A program made the translations under genes and the position numbers. The notes under the pieces were generated by a model that saw only the letters and a program-made list of their open reading frames with translations, ran no database searches and was not told the origin of the DNA. From Wolfiporia cocos (lineage: Eukaryota; Basidiomycota; Agaricomycetes; Polyporales; Phaeolaceae), in assembly GCA_029448655.1 (NCBI GenBank), contig JACCLO010000053.1, forward strand, positions 16,161 to 80,160: a DNA stretch of 64,000 nt, given 5' to 3'. Positions 23,003 to 32,639 of the stretch are shown here, in pieces (position 1 is the first letter of the stretch; the number at the start of each line of letters is the position of its first letter).

Positions 23003-23589
23003 CATCTCTCTACCCTTTAAGTATGTACATGGGAGCGCAACATGTCTACCCTTAAGTGCTGGCCTGTGTGCAGCACCATCCTAACGGCTGAGGTAAGAGA
23101 GTATGTAAGCGAGCATGTAACTACTGTAGTGACAGGGAGTGACCATAATGTGAGTGATGCATGGGTGCGCACTACCCCGGAGTGCCTATCTACGGGGTCA
23201 GGTGGTCATTGCCAGAGCGCCATTACTGGCATCTCTATCCCTATGCCACATGACTCAGCACCATTACTGGTGCCTTGTCATCTATGCTTACCCCTATGCT
23301 TACGTTTACGTGCATGGACTCTGGGGCTTTTGGGCAAGCTCTTAGGTACTGGTGCACCCACATGTACTTATGCACTGGCATGAGGACTTACATCCTCATG
23401 TCTAGCATTCTTGACATTAGGGTAATGACACCCTCTTTCATGCTGTCTACTGGGCTGCCACTCTGCTCTTAGTTCACGACATGCTAGTCTGGGGATGTCA
23501 GACCTTGCCAACCCGCCATACTGCCAACAAGACTGCTCGTTGCCCTGCCTTCCCTTGACGCCATGGGGCCTGGGACCTGTCATGGTCTA
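23003..23589. repeat. Composite of LTR pieces (rest of L5 and body of L7)
   Basis: The left part continues antisense L5. From about 23365 a sense LTR shows the hairpin CATGAGGA-CTTACA-TCCTCATG and GCATTCTTGAC. That LTR (L7) is interrupted by L8 and ends ATCTGTATCA at 24184. The L5/L7 junction and the start of L7 were not resolved. Confidence 0.55.
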
Positions 23590-24126
23590 TGTCACAGAAT
23601 GCCCAGAGGGGCATTCCTAGGACAATTCACTCCTCGCTATCACAGTATGGGCACTGCTATGTGCACGCGTGCCCCTCTCTGCTTAGTTACTTCACATCAT
23701 CCCTTGATGCCAGTAGAATCACCTGACCCAGTAGATTAGTGCTAGTCAGGCAGCACACGTATCAGGTACTCACGTTCATGGTCACCACTGTAGTCACATG
23801 TAGCATTACAGTCACCCTTAGTTACGGCGCACAGGCCTGTACTTTAGGGCATCCCTACATATGCTCCTGTCATGTACTTAAGTAGATGACAGATGGGGCT
23901 TATCCCCATCTTTTGGATTTTCAGCAATGGGCTTAGGCCCCTCTCTTGCATCTTGCTGTGGGTCTGCACCAGTCATACTACTGAGTTCTCTACTCGCTCA
24001 TCTGGGGGCTTGCCTTCGTAGGCATAAGGTGACTCTGTTTAACCCTGCATAACTTGGGTGGCACCTCGATAGGTGTGTAGGGTTCCCAGCAGGGCCAGTC
24101 CCACAGACATTTGTGAGTCTGTGTCA
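23590..24126 (+). mobile_element. Solo LTR L8 nested in L7
   Basis: 537 bp, TGTCACAG...GTCTGTGTCA, duplication GTCTA at 23585-23589 and 24127-24131. Hairpin AGATGGGG-CTTAT-CCCCATCT near 23900. Confidence 0.92.
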
Positions 24127-24184
24127 GTCTATTGGAGATATTCCCTGGCTATGGGCCAGTCCCACAGATGGTACATCTGTATCA

Positions 24185-24420
24185 GCATGCATGCTCCTGA
24201 TCATCAAGTTGAAGATCATCATCTCCAATGTTGATCTGGGCCTTGAGCTCAAATGGCCCTACAATCTTACCCATCACTGTCTCCATAAACTCCTTCAACA
24301 ACATAACATCAGTCTCAGCTTCATCATCTTCCTCATCATTGAGAGCCTTCCACTTTGTGTGTCTTTGTTCATTTTCCTTGTACATGCACTCTCAGCTTTT
24401 TTGCATGGCCTTCTAGGCAG
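24185..24420 (-). pseudogene. Short acidic coding-like remnant
   Basis: The minus strand reads KWKALNDEEDDEAETDVMLL then KEFMETVMGKIVGPFELKAQ. It resembles a genuine protein piece and may be the N-terminal side of the MULE gene, moved apart by the LTR cluster. The family was not recognised. Confidence 0.4.
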
Positions 24421-24935
24421 GTCTTAGACATCATGGGTAATGTATGCAGGCATGCAGGATGGAAGGAGGTCACTGGCTAATGTTGCCACAAGTCTTGCCT
24501 GCTTACAATTTCCTGCTGATTCATCACTTATAATTTTTATCTAAATGTGAGAAAATACTCTGAGCGTGAGAACAATTATCGCTCTATTACTTTCAGTTAA
24601 AGGTCGGCATGGTGCATGCTAAGCGCCCATCTGCAGTGTCGGTGCACCAGCCACAGTGGAATATGAAAAGGTCATGCAAACTTGCTGGGACATTAACCTC
24701 AAGTCTGGCTCATATTGGATGTCAAGGTGCACTTGTGGGTGTGGCCCTTACCCTTGCTGCCCAATGGGACCAAGAATGGCTGTGGTGTGGGGGCGGAGAC
24801 GGCAGAGAAGGTCAAGGAGATGTCTCAGACACTATCCTGTGCAGTGCCCAGGCACACTTAATCTTGTTTCCAGTGCTGGGTGGAGGTGGGGGCAGAGGTG
24901 AGGTCGGACACAAGGCAGTGCACTCAGTCTCACAG
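24421..24935. other. Non-coding stretch with a dispersed repeat
   Basis: No gene seen. The segment around 24608-24690 (GCTAAGCGCCCATC...CAGCCACAG...AAAAGG.CATGCAAACT) recurs at about 26785-26850, so it is part of an unnamed repeat. Confidence 0.5.
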
Positions 24936-25403
24936 TGTCACAAATTTTGAGGCTAGGCACCTGGCTGGGCATTTACTCAGGATTTGCCCTCTGCGTGGGT
25001 CGAACGCATTGACTGATGCACAGGAAGTCACGTGACATGGAGATTAGATAAGGAGTCGTTGATTAGGGATTGCGGACCGTCCTCCCCGCCGGGCCGCTCA
25101 CATGATGTAGTTGTAGATGACACCTTATGGCATGACGATCGCGACGTCGTGCATGGCCCCCTTTAGGGTGGGCCGCGACTCAGTAGTTACGCCATCTCTA
25201 CATGTATATATACTACGTCATCTGAGGGTTACACCTCAGACTTGTTCTTCTCGATGTATGGGTGATAGCCCTCCTCTCTTGATCACTACAGCATGCTGCC
25301 TGACTCCGCCTCGCCTTGTCTCAACAACTCGGCGTTGTACCCTGGGTCTTAGTACTTATAGGGGTAGGACAGGGATAGAGGTATGCCAGTCAAGTTTGTG
25401 TCA
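24936..25403 (+). mobile_element. Solo LTR L9
   Basis: 468 bp, TGTCACAAATTTT...GTTTGTGTCA, duplication CACAG at 24931-24935 and 25404-25408. TATATATA near 25205, hairpin TCTGAGG-GTTACA-CCTCAGA, then GTTCTTCTCGATG. Confidence 0.92.
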
Positions 25404-25747
25404 CACAGCATTTCAGTACAATGTACAATACAATCATACAAATGATAGCATCACTTCATGAGGATTGTTTTAGCTGAGCTATATGCAGGTGCAATATGAT
25501 GCAGGCAAGCACCTGGGCATGATAAATTCACTGTGGCAATCCAGTGTTGGAACATCCAGGCAAGTGCGTATCCGATTGCCGGCTGGGTATACCATGCAGT
25601 GACACTAGCATACTTGAACAAGTCAGAAAGATGTGCCTTAGAGATAAGGGTACCCCTTATTATTGTAGAATTTAGGCTGTACATGCTTTGCATGTTTGCC
25701 TCCCCGCCCCAAGGATGAGACAAACCACTGTCCAACATTGTTGTTTC

Positions 25748-26606
25748 TAGTGATGTGCCAGGCCCAGCCTGGCTCAAAAGCCCTGGCTTTGGCCTGGCTT
25801 GGACAGCCCACAGCTTTTCAAAACCTCAGGCTGGGCCCTCATTGACGGCTCACGGCTTGGCCCAGCCTAGGCCCCGGCTCGACCATGGCCTACTACTGCT
25901 AAGATAATCATCACTTTAGCTTCAGAGCTTGAGATTCACCTTTGCCAAACCTTTCCCAGATGAAATAGAACCTTGAATCCTCCTGTCACAGATTTAACTG
26001 GCAGTCCCAGACCAGTGTCTGTGGAGACATACGTCTAACACCCCTTAGCCAAAAGGGCCACTATAACAGCTCAGCTGTTATAGGCAGGACACGCTATATG
26101 TGTAGTTCATATTCCCACGCTAGGCACTTATATTGCACCGTTGAGTATTTGGCTTAATACTTGGCATGGTTGGCCTTTCTGGTATTATATGTGCCACCTG
26201 GGATTCCAACCCCAGATATTCCGTGACACCTCCAATCTATAGTAGGATTAAGTGTGAAATAATCACTCACCAGTGCAGCATTCAGTAGCGTGCCTGCCAT
26301 ATGGGGAATCATATAGGCACCCGAAAGTGAGCGGCAGGCTTCAATGTTGAGGACTTGACTTTTCTGTAGTTTTAAATAAACAAGATAGGTGCACAATGAT
26401 TGAGTTGAGCATATAACTGGCCTGTATGGGCTTATATTGTGCCTGCCAGATATTGTAGCCATTAAGATCCCTAGGCCGGGGCTCAACAGCTTGGCCCGGC
26501 CTGGCCTGTATCTCAGGCCAGGCCCTGGGCCATCTCAAGCCATGCTGTAAAGCCCAGCTTGGCCCGGCCCGGCTCATGGCCCAAAGCTGGGCCTGGCACA
26601 TCACTA
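25748..26606. mobile_element. hAT-like non-autonomous element (MITE), copy 1
   Basis: Terminal inverted repeats TAGTGATGTGCCAGGC and GCCTGGCACATCACTA with an 8-bp duplication GTTGTTTC (25740-25747, 26607-26614), typical of hAT elements. Without the nested LTR it is about 610 bp. Its ends are rich in GGCCCGGCTT-type repeats. It has no transposase. Confidence 0.88.
25984..26228 (+). mobile_element. 245-bp solo LTR nested in the hAT MITE
   Basis: TGTCACAGAT...TCCGTGACA, duplication CCTCC at 25979-25983 and 26229-26233. The MITE copy at 63556 lacks the insertion and shows the uninterrupted site (AATCCTCC then ATCTATAG). It contains the hairpin ATAACAGCTCAGCTGTTAT. Its orientation is not certain. 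Confidence 0.88.
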
Positions 26607-26614
26607 GTTGTTTC

Positions 26615-26993
26615 TTGCACCGCTCACTTCGTTCGCTCTCTTTCACGCGATCCCGACGCTTGCTTCAACAATCCAGGTCCTAGTGGTGGCACCTGCTAGT
26701 GAAGCTTGCACCTATTCCATCCAATAGAGACTGGGAGGAGAGAGGGGGCAGGGCGGGGGAGGAGGGCTGCTCGAGGACGGGGCGCACGCTAAGCGCCCAT
26801 CCGCAGTCAGCCACAGCGGAGTTCGAAAAGGCCATGCAAACTCGAAGTCCCTGATCTCTCGCTCTCGTTCTCTCGTGACGACGGGACATTATAAACTCAA
26901 GTGTAAGACCCTGCCATCATGTAGCAGGATTAACTACCCTTCAGCTAACACTCGTATCAGTGATAACGATAACGAAGAGGTCGCCACACCGAA
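26615..26993. other. Intergenic, no gene seen
   Basis: It contains the repeat shared with 24608-24690 and otherwise nothing recognisable. Confidence 0.4.
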
Positions 26994-28239
26994 ATGGATC
27001 CGGGATACATATCTGGAGTCACAGTTCACCTGGAGTCTCTAAAGCTTATTCGCGAAGTCAAACAGCTGCTGCAGTGCCCGCCATGCGCGGCCGCTGACCA
27101 AGAGGAGCTTTGTGATTGGGTGCAACGACTCGATCATTGCAAGGTGCGCTCTCACTACCTGGAAACCTGTGTTGCGCTAACAGGCTGTCAAAGAATCTCT
27201 ACGACTCGCTTCACTTTAAAGCGCCCCTTCTATCTCCTTTCGGCACACTGGACCTCTATCACGACTACGTGTCTGTTTGGGATGATGCGTTTGCTCGGAT
27301 GAAATCATCAAACGGCACAGTGCCGGATACCCCTGCACAGCCCCCACCGATCGAAGCCACCACCAGTCAGGGTATAACCACCGCTGAGCGCAGGACTAGT
27401 CGCTCGGCACCGCGAAAGAAACTCGAAGAGGTGGTTTATGACCCCCCATGCGCCCAATGCGCTGCAACGCGGCGTGACTGTAGGGGCCCTGTGTCACAAA
27501 CTTTCCTTAGAGGATACGTAACATCCCTCGCTGCAGGTATTATAGGCGCCGCTAGGTGCGCGCGCGCTTCCATGATCCTCAGCCACCTCCGCGTCTATCC
27601 AGGACTCCGTCTAGATCATATGACTGTAGGTAAGCGCTGTAGGGTAGCGCGCGCCTTAGGTACTCACGTTAGGGTCACACCGTCACATGTCGTTACAGGT
27701 AGTTACATTATCATGTGCCCTCTTAGTTACTGCGCACAGGCCGCGACTTTAGGGCGACCATTACTGGTCAGCTCCCCATGTATAAGTACGACAAGATGGG
27801 GACTTACTTCCCCATCTTTAGGATTCTCGACAACTGAGCTTAGGCTCCTTTCTCATCTGCGTTTGTGTGCGTCTCTGCCCCGGGGGCCCTCCACGACTTG
27901 CTTGTCTGTGTGTCTTCCCTCTTGGTCGCCTTAGGAGTTCCCCCTTGGGGATACAGCCGACTGGCTGCCTTGTGGTTAGCACACCGCCCTGTAGGACGTC
28001 TAGGGACTCCCCTGTAGCCAGGGTCCCACAAACCTGTGAGTTTGTGTCACCCTGATGTCTCCCCGCATGCATGCTCAAACTGCAGTCTTCTTTGCTTGAG
28101 ATGTAGTCGGGCAAAAAAACAAAGTAAACCATATTCTATTCACTCTGCAATCATATGGTTGACTGTGCCTGCGTTGGCAAATTGTATAGAACGTGCCGGA
28201 ATCGGTAAAAGGTGGGATCGCCGTAACATACGCCCTTAG
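26994..28239 (+). pseudogene. Zn-cluster-type hypothetical protein split by a solo LTR
   Basis: ATG at 26994 opens MDPGYISGVTVHLESLKLIR. A frame change (intron or indel) near 27170-27190 leads to KNLYDSLHFKAPLLSPFGTL then DLYHDYVSVWDDAFARMKS. A Ser/Thr/Pro linker precedes a Cys-rich segment, PPCAQCAATRRDCRGP. The solo LTR sits in this segment at 27492. After it, the same frame continues DVSPHACSNCSLLCLRCSRA then KKQSKPYS. The rejoined part has closely spaced Cys pairs followed by basic residues, like fungal Zn-cluster proteins of transposon-rich regions. A stop at 28237-28239 closes the frame. Function is unknown. The insertion breaks the Cys cluster. Confidence 0.65.
27492..28049 (+). mobile_element. 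Solo LTR L10 in the Zn-cluster gene
   Basis: 558 bp, TGTCACAAACTTTCC...GTTTGTGTCA, duplication CCCTG at 27487-27491 and 28050-28054. Hairpin AAGATGGGGA-CTTACT-TCCCCATCTT. Confidence 0.93.
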
Positions 28240-28515
28240 TCGCAGCGTCATTGTATTGTACGGCGCAATAAGTTTTCGATGACACCTTCGCATATCTCAC
28301 TTGGCTATACCTTGCTAAGACCTATGGGTTCGATGCCTGGACCCTGCACTGTTCCATCAGTGTCTTTGCAAGATCTTCAAATCAGCCCTGTCAATGCAGA
28401 GGGGCTTCAGACGAAGCGAAGGTGGTCCCTGTATCAGGGATTGACTACTTCACGTACGTCGTACACTGTTAGTTATACCCGAAGTCCTTCTGGCCTATGA
28501 TCTCCCCAGCTGCTG

Positions 28516-29364
28516 CTAGAGATCCTCTGCAAGAGCCTTCAATAATGCCCCACTGTCTGATGTGACGTTCTGCCGCGCACGCTTGTTCGATTGAGTGCCC
28601 GGAGTGCAGTACATGGCGCTGATTACGCATATAAGTGAGCGATCAGATGCGGAGCTGATGATGACTTCCACATCAGGGTGGAGATTTGGCGATGGCGCTG
28701 GATAGTTGTGAGTGAGTGAGAGGTGATGAGAACGCCATCTATATTCCGACGGCCGATAGTGACTACGGTGAGTAATGTGCGTAGTTGAGCTTTTGATGGT
28801 GCGGTCACTGACCGAGACCGTCTACACTCAAGATCTCGTCGATGCTCTGTACGGCCTCAAGTCGTTCGCAGATGCGAGGTATTCTGACGCCATCAGTCCC
28901 CATGTGCTCTGTGTAAATGGACTGCCGAATCCACGGATACCTGGACCCCTTGGGGGGAAGCGCGCCGCAGCAACGATCGACTTGGCTTGAGCGGCGGTTG
29001 ATACCTATCAGATTGACGTATATGTACCACGACCGACTAGCCCAGCGTGTTCTACATACCATTGGAACCAGCACTCCCCGGGCGCCGGCATCAAGCCCAT
29101 ACTTGATTTGCCACCGACACTACCGTCTGCACACGCCCCTGTTGCAGGTATTCTGACAATAGTGCTGGGCGCCGAGCTTCCGAGCCCCGATATTGTTTGG
29201 ATGGATTCGGCAGCGCCTGGCTGAAGAGATGTCATGCCATGCTCACAATCAATGAGCAGCCATGAGAGATGGGGCGAGGCGAGCGCAGCAGTGCGCGCTT
29301 TCAAAGCACCTGGCAGCGTGATCCATGCGCCGAACGCTGGCTTCGATGCGCGAAAGGGCTTCAA
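28516..29364 (-). CDS. HpcH/HpaI aldolase family protein (possibly damaged)
   Basis: The N-terminal exon reads KPAFGAWITLPGALKARTAA and SWLLIDCEHGMTSL, the family's metal/substrate strand (DxEHG). It is followed by STIVRIPATG and, after an intron, LMPAPGECW-region sequence that is better read in frame as AGARGVLVPMV. Further exons give PPRGSRYPWIRQSIYTEHMG, NIDGVLI, and the C-terminal CTPGTQSNKRARQ then NVTSDSGALLKALAEDL with a stop at 28516-28518. The family cleaves 2-keto-3-deoxy hydroxy acids into pyruvate and an aldehyde. The expected GxxDLS segment after DGVLI is short and out of frame, so an indel near 28730 is likely. No ATG is in frame at the 5' end; an upstream exon is probable. Confidence 0.75.
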
Positions 29365-30857
29365 GAAGACGGTGCATTATACTCCGCTGTGGAATTGTTG
29401 CGATGACAATACATTACATTCATTGACTTGGTGCTTGTGGACAGATCCTCGCCGAACACAGACTCCGACCGTTGCATCTTGGCCTGCTCCGCACGTGGGC
29501 AAGCAAGATTAGATGCGAGAAATCCCTGGTAGAAATAATAACCAGAAAGCACCCCCGTCACTGTGCGCAGACACCAGCGGCATCCGAGCCACCGCTGCCT
29601 CGTTGCAGCACGCTCACCGACGCCACACACAACTGTGGTGTTCCTGTTGAATCGGAATAGTTTGTTGCCCAGAATGGCTAGGGTGAATAGTACAGCAATG
29701 GACCATGCGTATACGCGAAGTTACTAACCACCTGCCAATGCAGCGGAAAGGCCAGCGAAGAGGCCGTCTCTCCGAGCTTCCTGTGGAGGTTGGCGTGTGA
29801 ATGTCATCATTATCGAGATTGGAATGGATGGATATAGATTTCCCTACAGTTGTACATCTTGCTACAGCATCATCGGGAGCCACAAGTGAAGTGTCGGCGG
29901 CGTTGGGCATAGTGATAAATTATGGAACGCGATGCGTTTGCGGACTTGATGCGGACAGATAAACGTGTGCACCACTTAGTAACTCAAATAGAATTAATAA
30001 TTCCCCTGCCTGACACACGGCGTGCGCGCGCTAACATCACCCCGCGTCACATAAGCTCGACGTCACGACTTCGTGACTGAGCGCGTCAAAGTCTCGCGTG
30101 GAGCTCGCTGTGGCTGGCATCGTAGACATTGGGCTTCTTCTTGTATGTGGATAACTCACTGGAAATATCGGCGAACAAGCGCAAACTGTCTTCAGACATA
30201 TCAAATACTTTCAGTTCCATCGAGGGTACGTTATATGCGCTCAATTGCACGGATCTTATTTACAGCAACATCCTCCATTCGTGTAGACGCTTTGATCAGC
30301 GTCAAGCAGAAACTCGGGGATAGTAGTCGTAGCAGTCGGGTCTCTATATGCGCCGAACTATACCAGCTGGCATATCTCTCCGAGTCTTTCTCCCAGCAGC
30401 GCCTGCGGTCGAACAAGGATTGGATCCATCAAGTGGATATCCTAGATCGTGAAGGTGGGCACACTATTTCTGGGTTTCTTCCAACTACCACATATGATCC
30501 GCAGGGGTCAATCTGTGGAATCCATCTGCCTTGTCTCGCGATATGGATGATGAGGATACTTGAAATGTGAATGCTGCATGTGAGTCTAGTTCATCATGCC
30601 GAGAGTGTCTCACCGTACCATCCCCAATCACCGGTTCGGCTATCCGTACAGTGAAGTTGGCCGGATTCCGCCTCGTTGAAGCCGGATTAGAGAACAAGCC
30701 AGCCATTGACAGTGAGACAATCATCCATCACGATGTCACCTAGTTTGAGATCGCTTCTCCACAGCTCTCATCCATGTGCTGCAGCTCGCAAGCAAAGCCG
30801 GCGTTAGCATGTCAGGTACAACCATCAGTTCGCGTGCGGACTCCCAAGACGGGCCGC
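29365..30857. other. Intergenic or unrecognised genes
   Basis: A minus-strand frame (29614-29910) starts MPNAADTSLVAPDDAVARCT and could be the first exon of a small protein. Around 30130-30230 the minus strand reads MSEDSLRLFADISSELSTYK. Neither could be assigned. Nothing else was recognised. Confidence 0.35.
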
Positions 30858-30859
30858 TT

Positions 30860-32638
30860 ACTCAGAAAATGTGAATTCTAGCGATCGGACGCCATGATCT
30901 TGCAGGCTCCGTGCTTGCATGTGCAGCGAAGGTATGACTACTATCCGCCCCATGAGTGCACGCCAATGTGATTTCTCCTGAAGGATTGGTACCGTCTTCT
31001 CACCTGAATCGAAGTTAGCAGCCGCCCTCGGGCGATGACAGGGGCGACGCACCTGATCCGAGTACGATGACATCGTCAGCACGCCCGACACTTCATATGC
31101 GACATCAGACTTTATTTGCCAATCATATTGACTGCGACGTACATTCGCCAGAGACCAGGCTTGGCCGGATGTGGTTCCCAAAGGTCGGATGTGGCAAAGC
31201 CACGCTCCCCATTTGGCATATTCTCGATGCAAGGCTGGTGTGTCTCGCACGTCTGCACGCACATGCACGCCATACCTCAGTATACTTCGGGCGGCTACAT
31301 CGTTACATTTTGGCACGCACCAACATCTGCAGCTCGAATGTCCCGTCTCCCTGAGGAACCCAGCGACATACACTCTCTGGGAAGCTGCATCCATTCCCAG
31401 TCGGCGCGCTTCTTGCCAATAGGGCTCGGCTCTTCGACGCCGTCATCGAACACGCATGTCACCAGGCCGAATTCGGTTGCACCGTAGCACGCCAACAGGC
31501 GCACGCCTTTATCCACGAGCTTCTCACCATTCGCCCTGGAGAGCGGGCCGCCGGCGAATATCTAAGACGTGAGTGATAAGCGAGTTGCTCCCTCGACCAG
31601 CGCAATGTGATGCAGGTACTGACAAGAGCCTGAAGAGACGCAAGGTACTTCGCGTCATCCTCGTTCTGCGACCACGCCTGGCGAAAACAGTACTTTTAGC
31701 AATCACAGGCACACTACACAACCAGAGCCTACCTCGACGAAAGCAGGGACGCTCTCGATAGCCGTGCAGCCTGTCTTGCGCGCCGTCTCAATTGTGTTCT
31801 GCGGGGTCGGCACGACCGGGGGCGCTGACACGATCGCGCGCGGGGGGAACAGCGACGTCGGCTGGCCGGACAAGAGCGGCGCGTACAGCTGCGAGCAGAG
31901 TCCCATTACGTGGAACGGCGGTAGCGCCATGCACCCCCACCGTATCGCCTTCCTGCGCGACTCCACGAAGATGGGCATCCTGCACCAGTGTAGGATCGTC
32001 GTGTGCGTGTGCGGGATCGGCTTCGGGAAGCCGGTGGAGCCTGAGGAGTGCAGGTAGAGCACAACATCCGATGGCGACGCCGCGCACGCGGGCGGCGGGT
32101 AAGGGCCCGAGACGGCACGCGGCGGGTCGAAGGAGGGCGCGAGCGTCGGGAAGACGTCCGTGAGCGCGGGCAGGTCGTCGACGTGCATGGCGAATCCGCT
32201 CGGCAGGCTCTCCCGGACCGCGTCAGTGAATGGGGCGAAGGTGGGCTGTGAGACGATGCGATGGCAGCTCGTGTGCTCCATCAGGCTTGCTATTGCGGGC
32301 ACGGAGTTGCGGGAGGACATAGGGAAGGGGACGAGCCCCGCACGGATCAGACCCGCGACGAGCGCATGGTAGAGCAGAGTATCGCAGTTCGCGATGATAG
32401 CGACAACGGCGCCCTCTTCGCCCTTCCGTCCGGGCCTGAAGGAGTGGGCAACGCGGTGAATTGCCTGAGCGAACTCGAGGAACGATATACTTCCGAGCGT
32501 ATCAGAAGACAAGTCTGGAAACAGGAAGAGAAAGAACGGAGAGGTGGAATTGTATTCGGCATGGAAGTCGACGAGCCCAGGGATGAGAGATAGCGAACCG
32601 TTGAGGGGCGGGAGTACAGGCGATGCAGATGCAGACAT
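30860..32638 (-). pseudogene. Truncated NRPS-like adenylate-forming enzyme (AMP-binding domain)
   Basis: ATG at 32638 (MSASASPVLPPLNG), with TATTTAAA about 70 nt upstream, opens an AMP-binding domain. Motifs are VAIIANCDTLLYHALVAGLI, the ATP-binding signature YLHSSGSTGFPKPIPHTH, ALPPFHVMG, FAGGPLSRANGEKLVD, CYGATEFG and FATSDLW. After short introns come VGRADDVIVLGS and GEKTVP. Exon joins such as AFVE/AWSQNEDDAKYLASLQAL and FELQML/TCETHQP are consistent. Related fungal enzymes activate carboxylic acids as adenylates and pass them to a carrier and reductase or thioesterase domain. Here the reading frame slips near 31375 (before RWVPQGDGTFELQML), and nothing resembling carrier or reductase domains follows GEKTVP. 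It therefore looks truncated and inactive, unless the slip is an assembly error. Confidence 0.75.
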
Positions 32639-32639
32639 A

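Noticed and set aside
30073..30570. Plus-strand 165-codon frame
   Set aside because: No motif, and short better-looking text is on the opposite strand. Likely chance.
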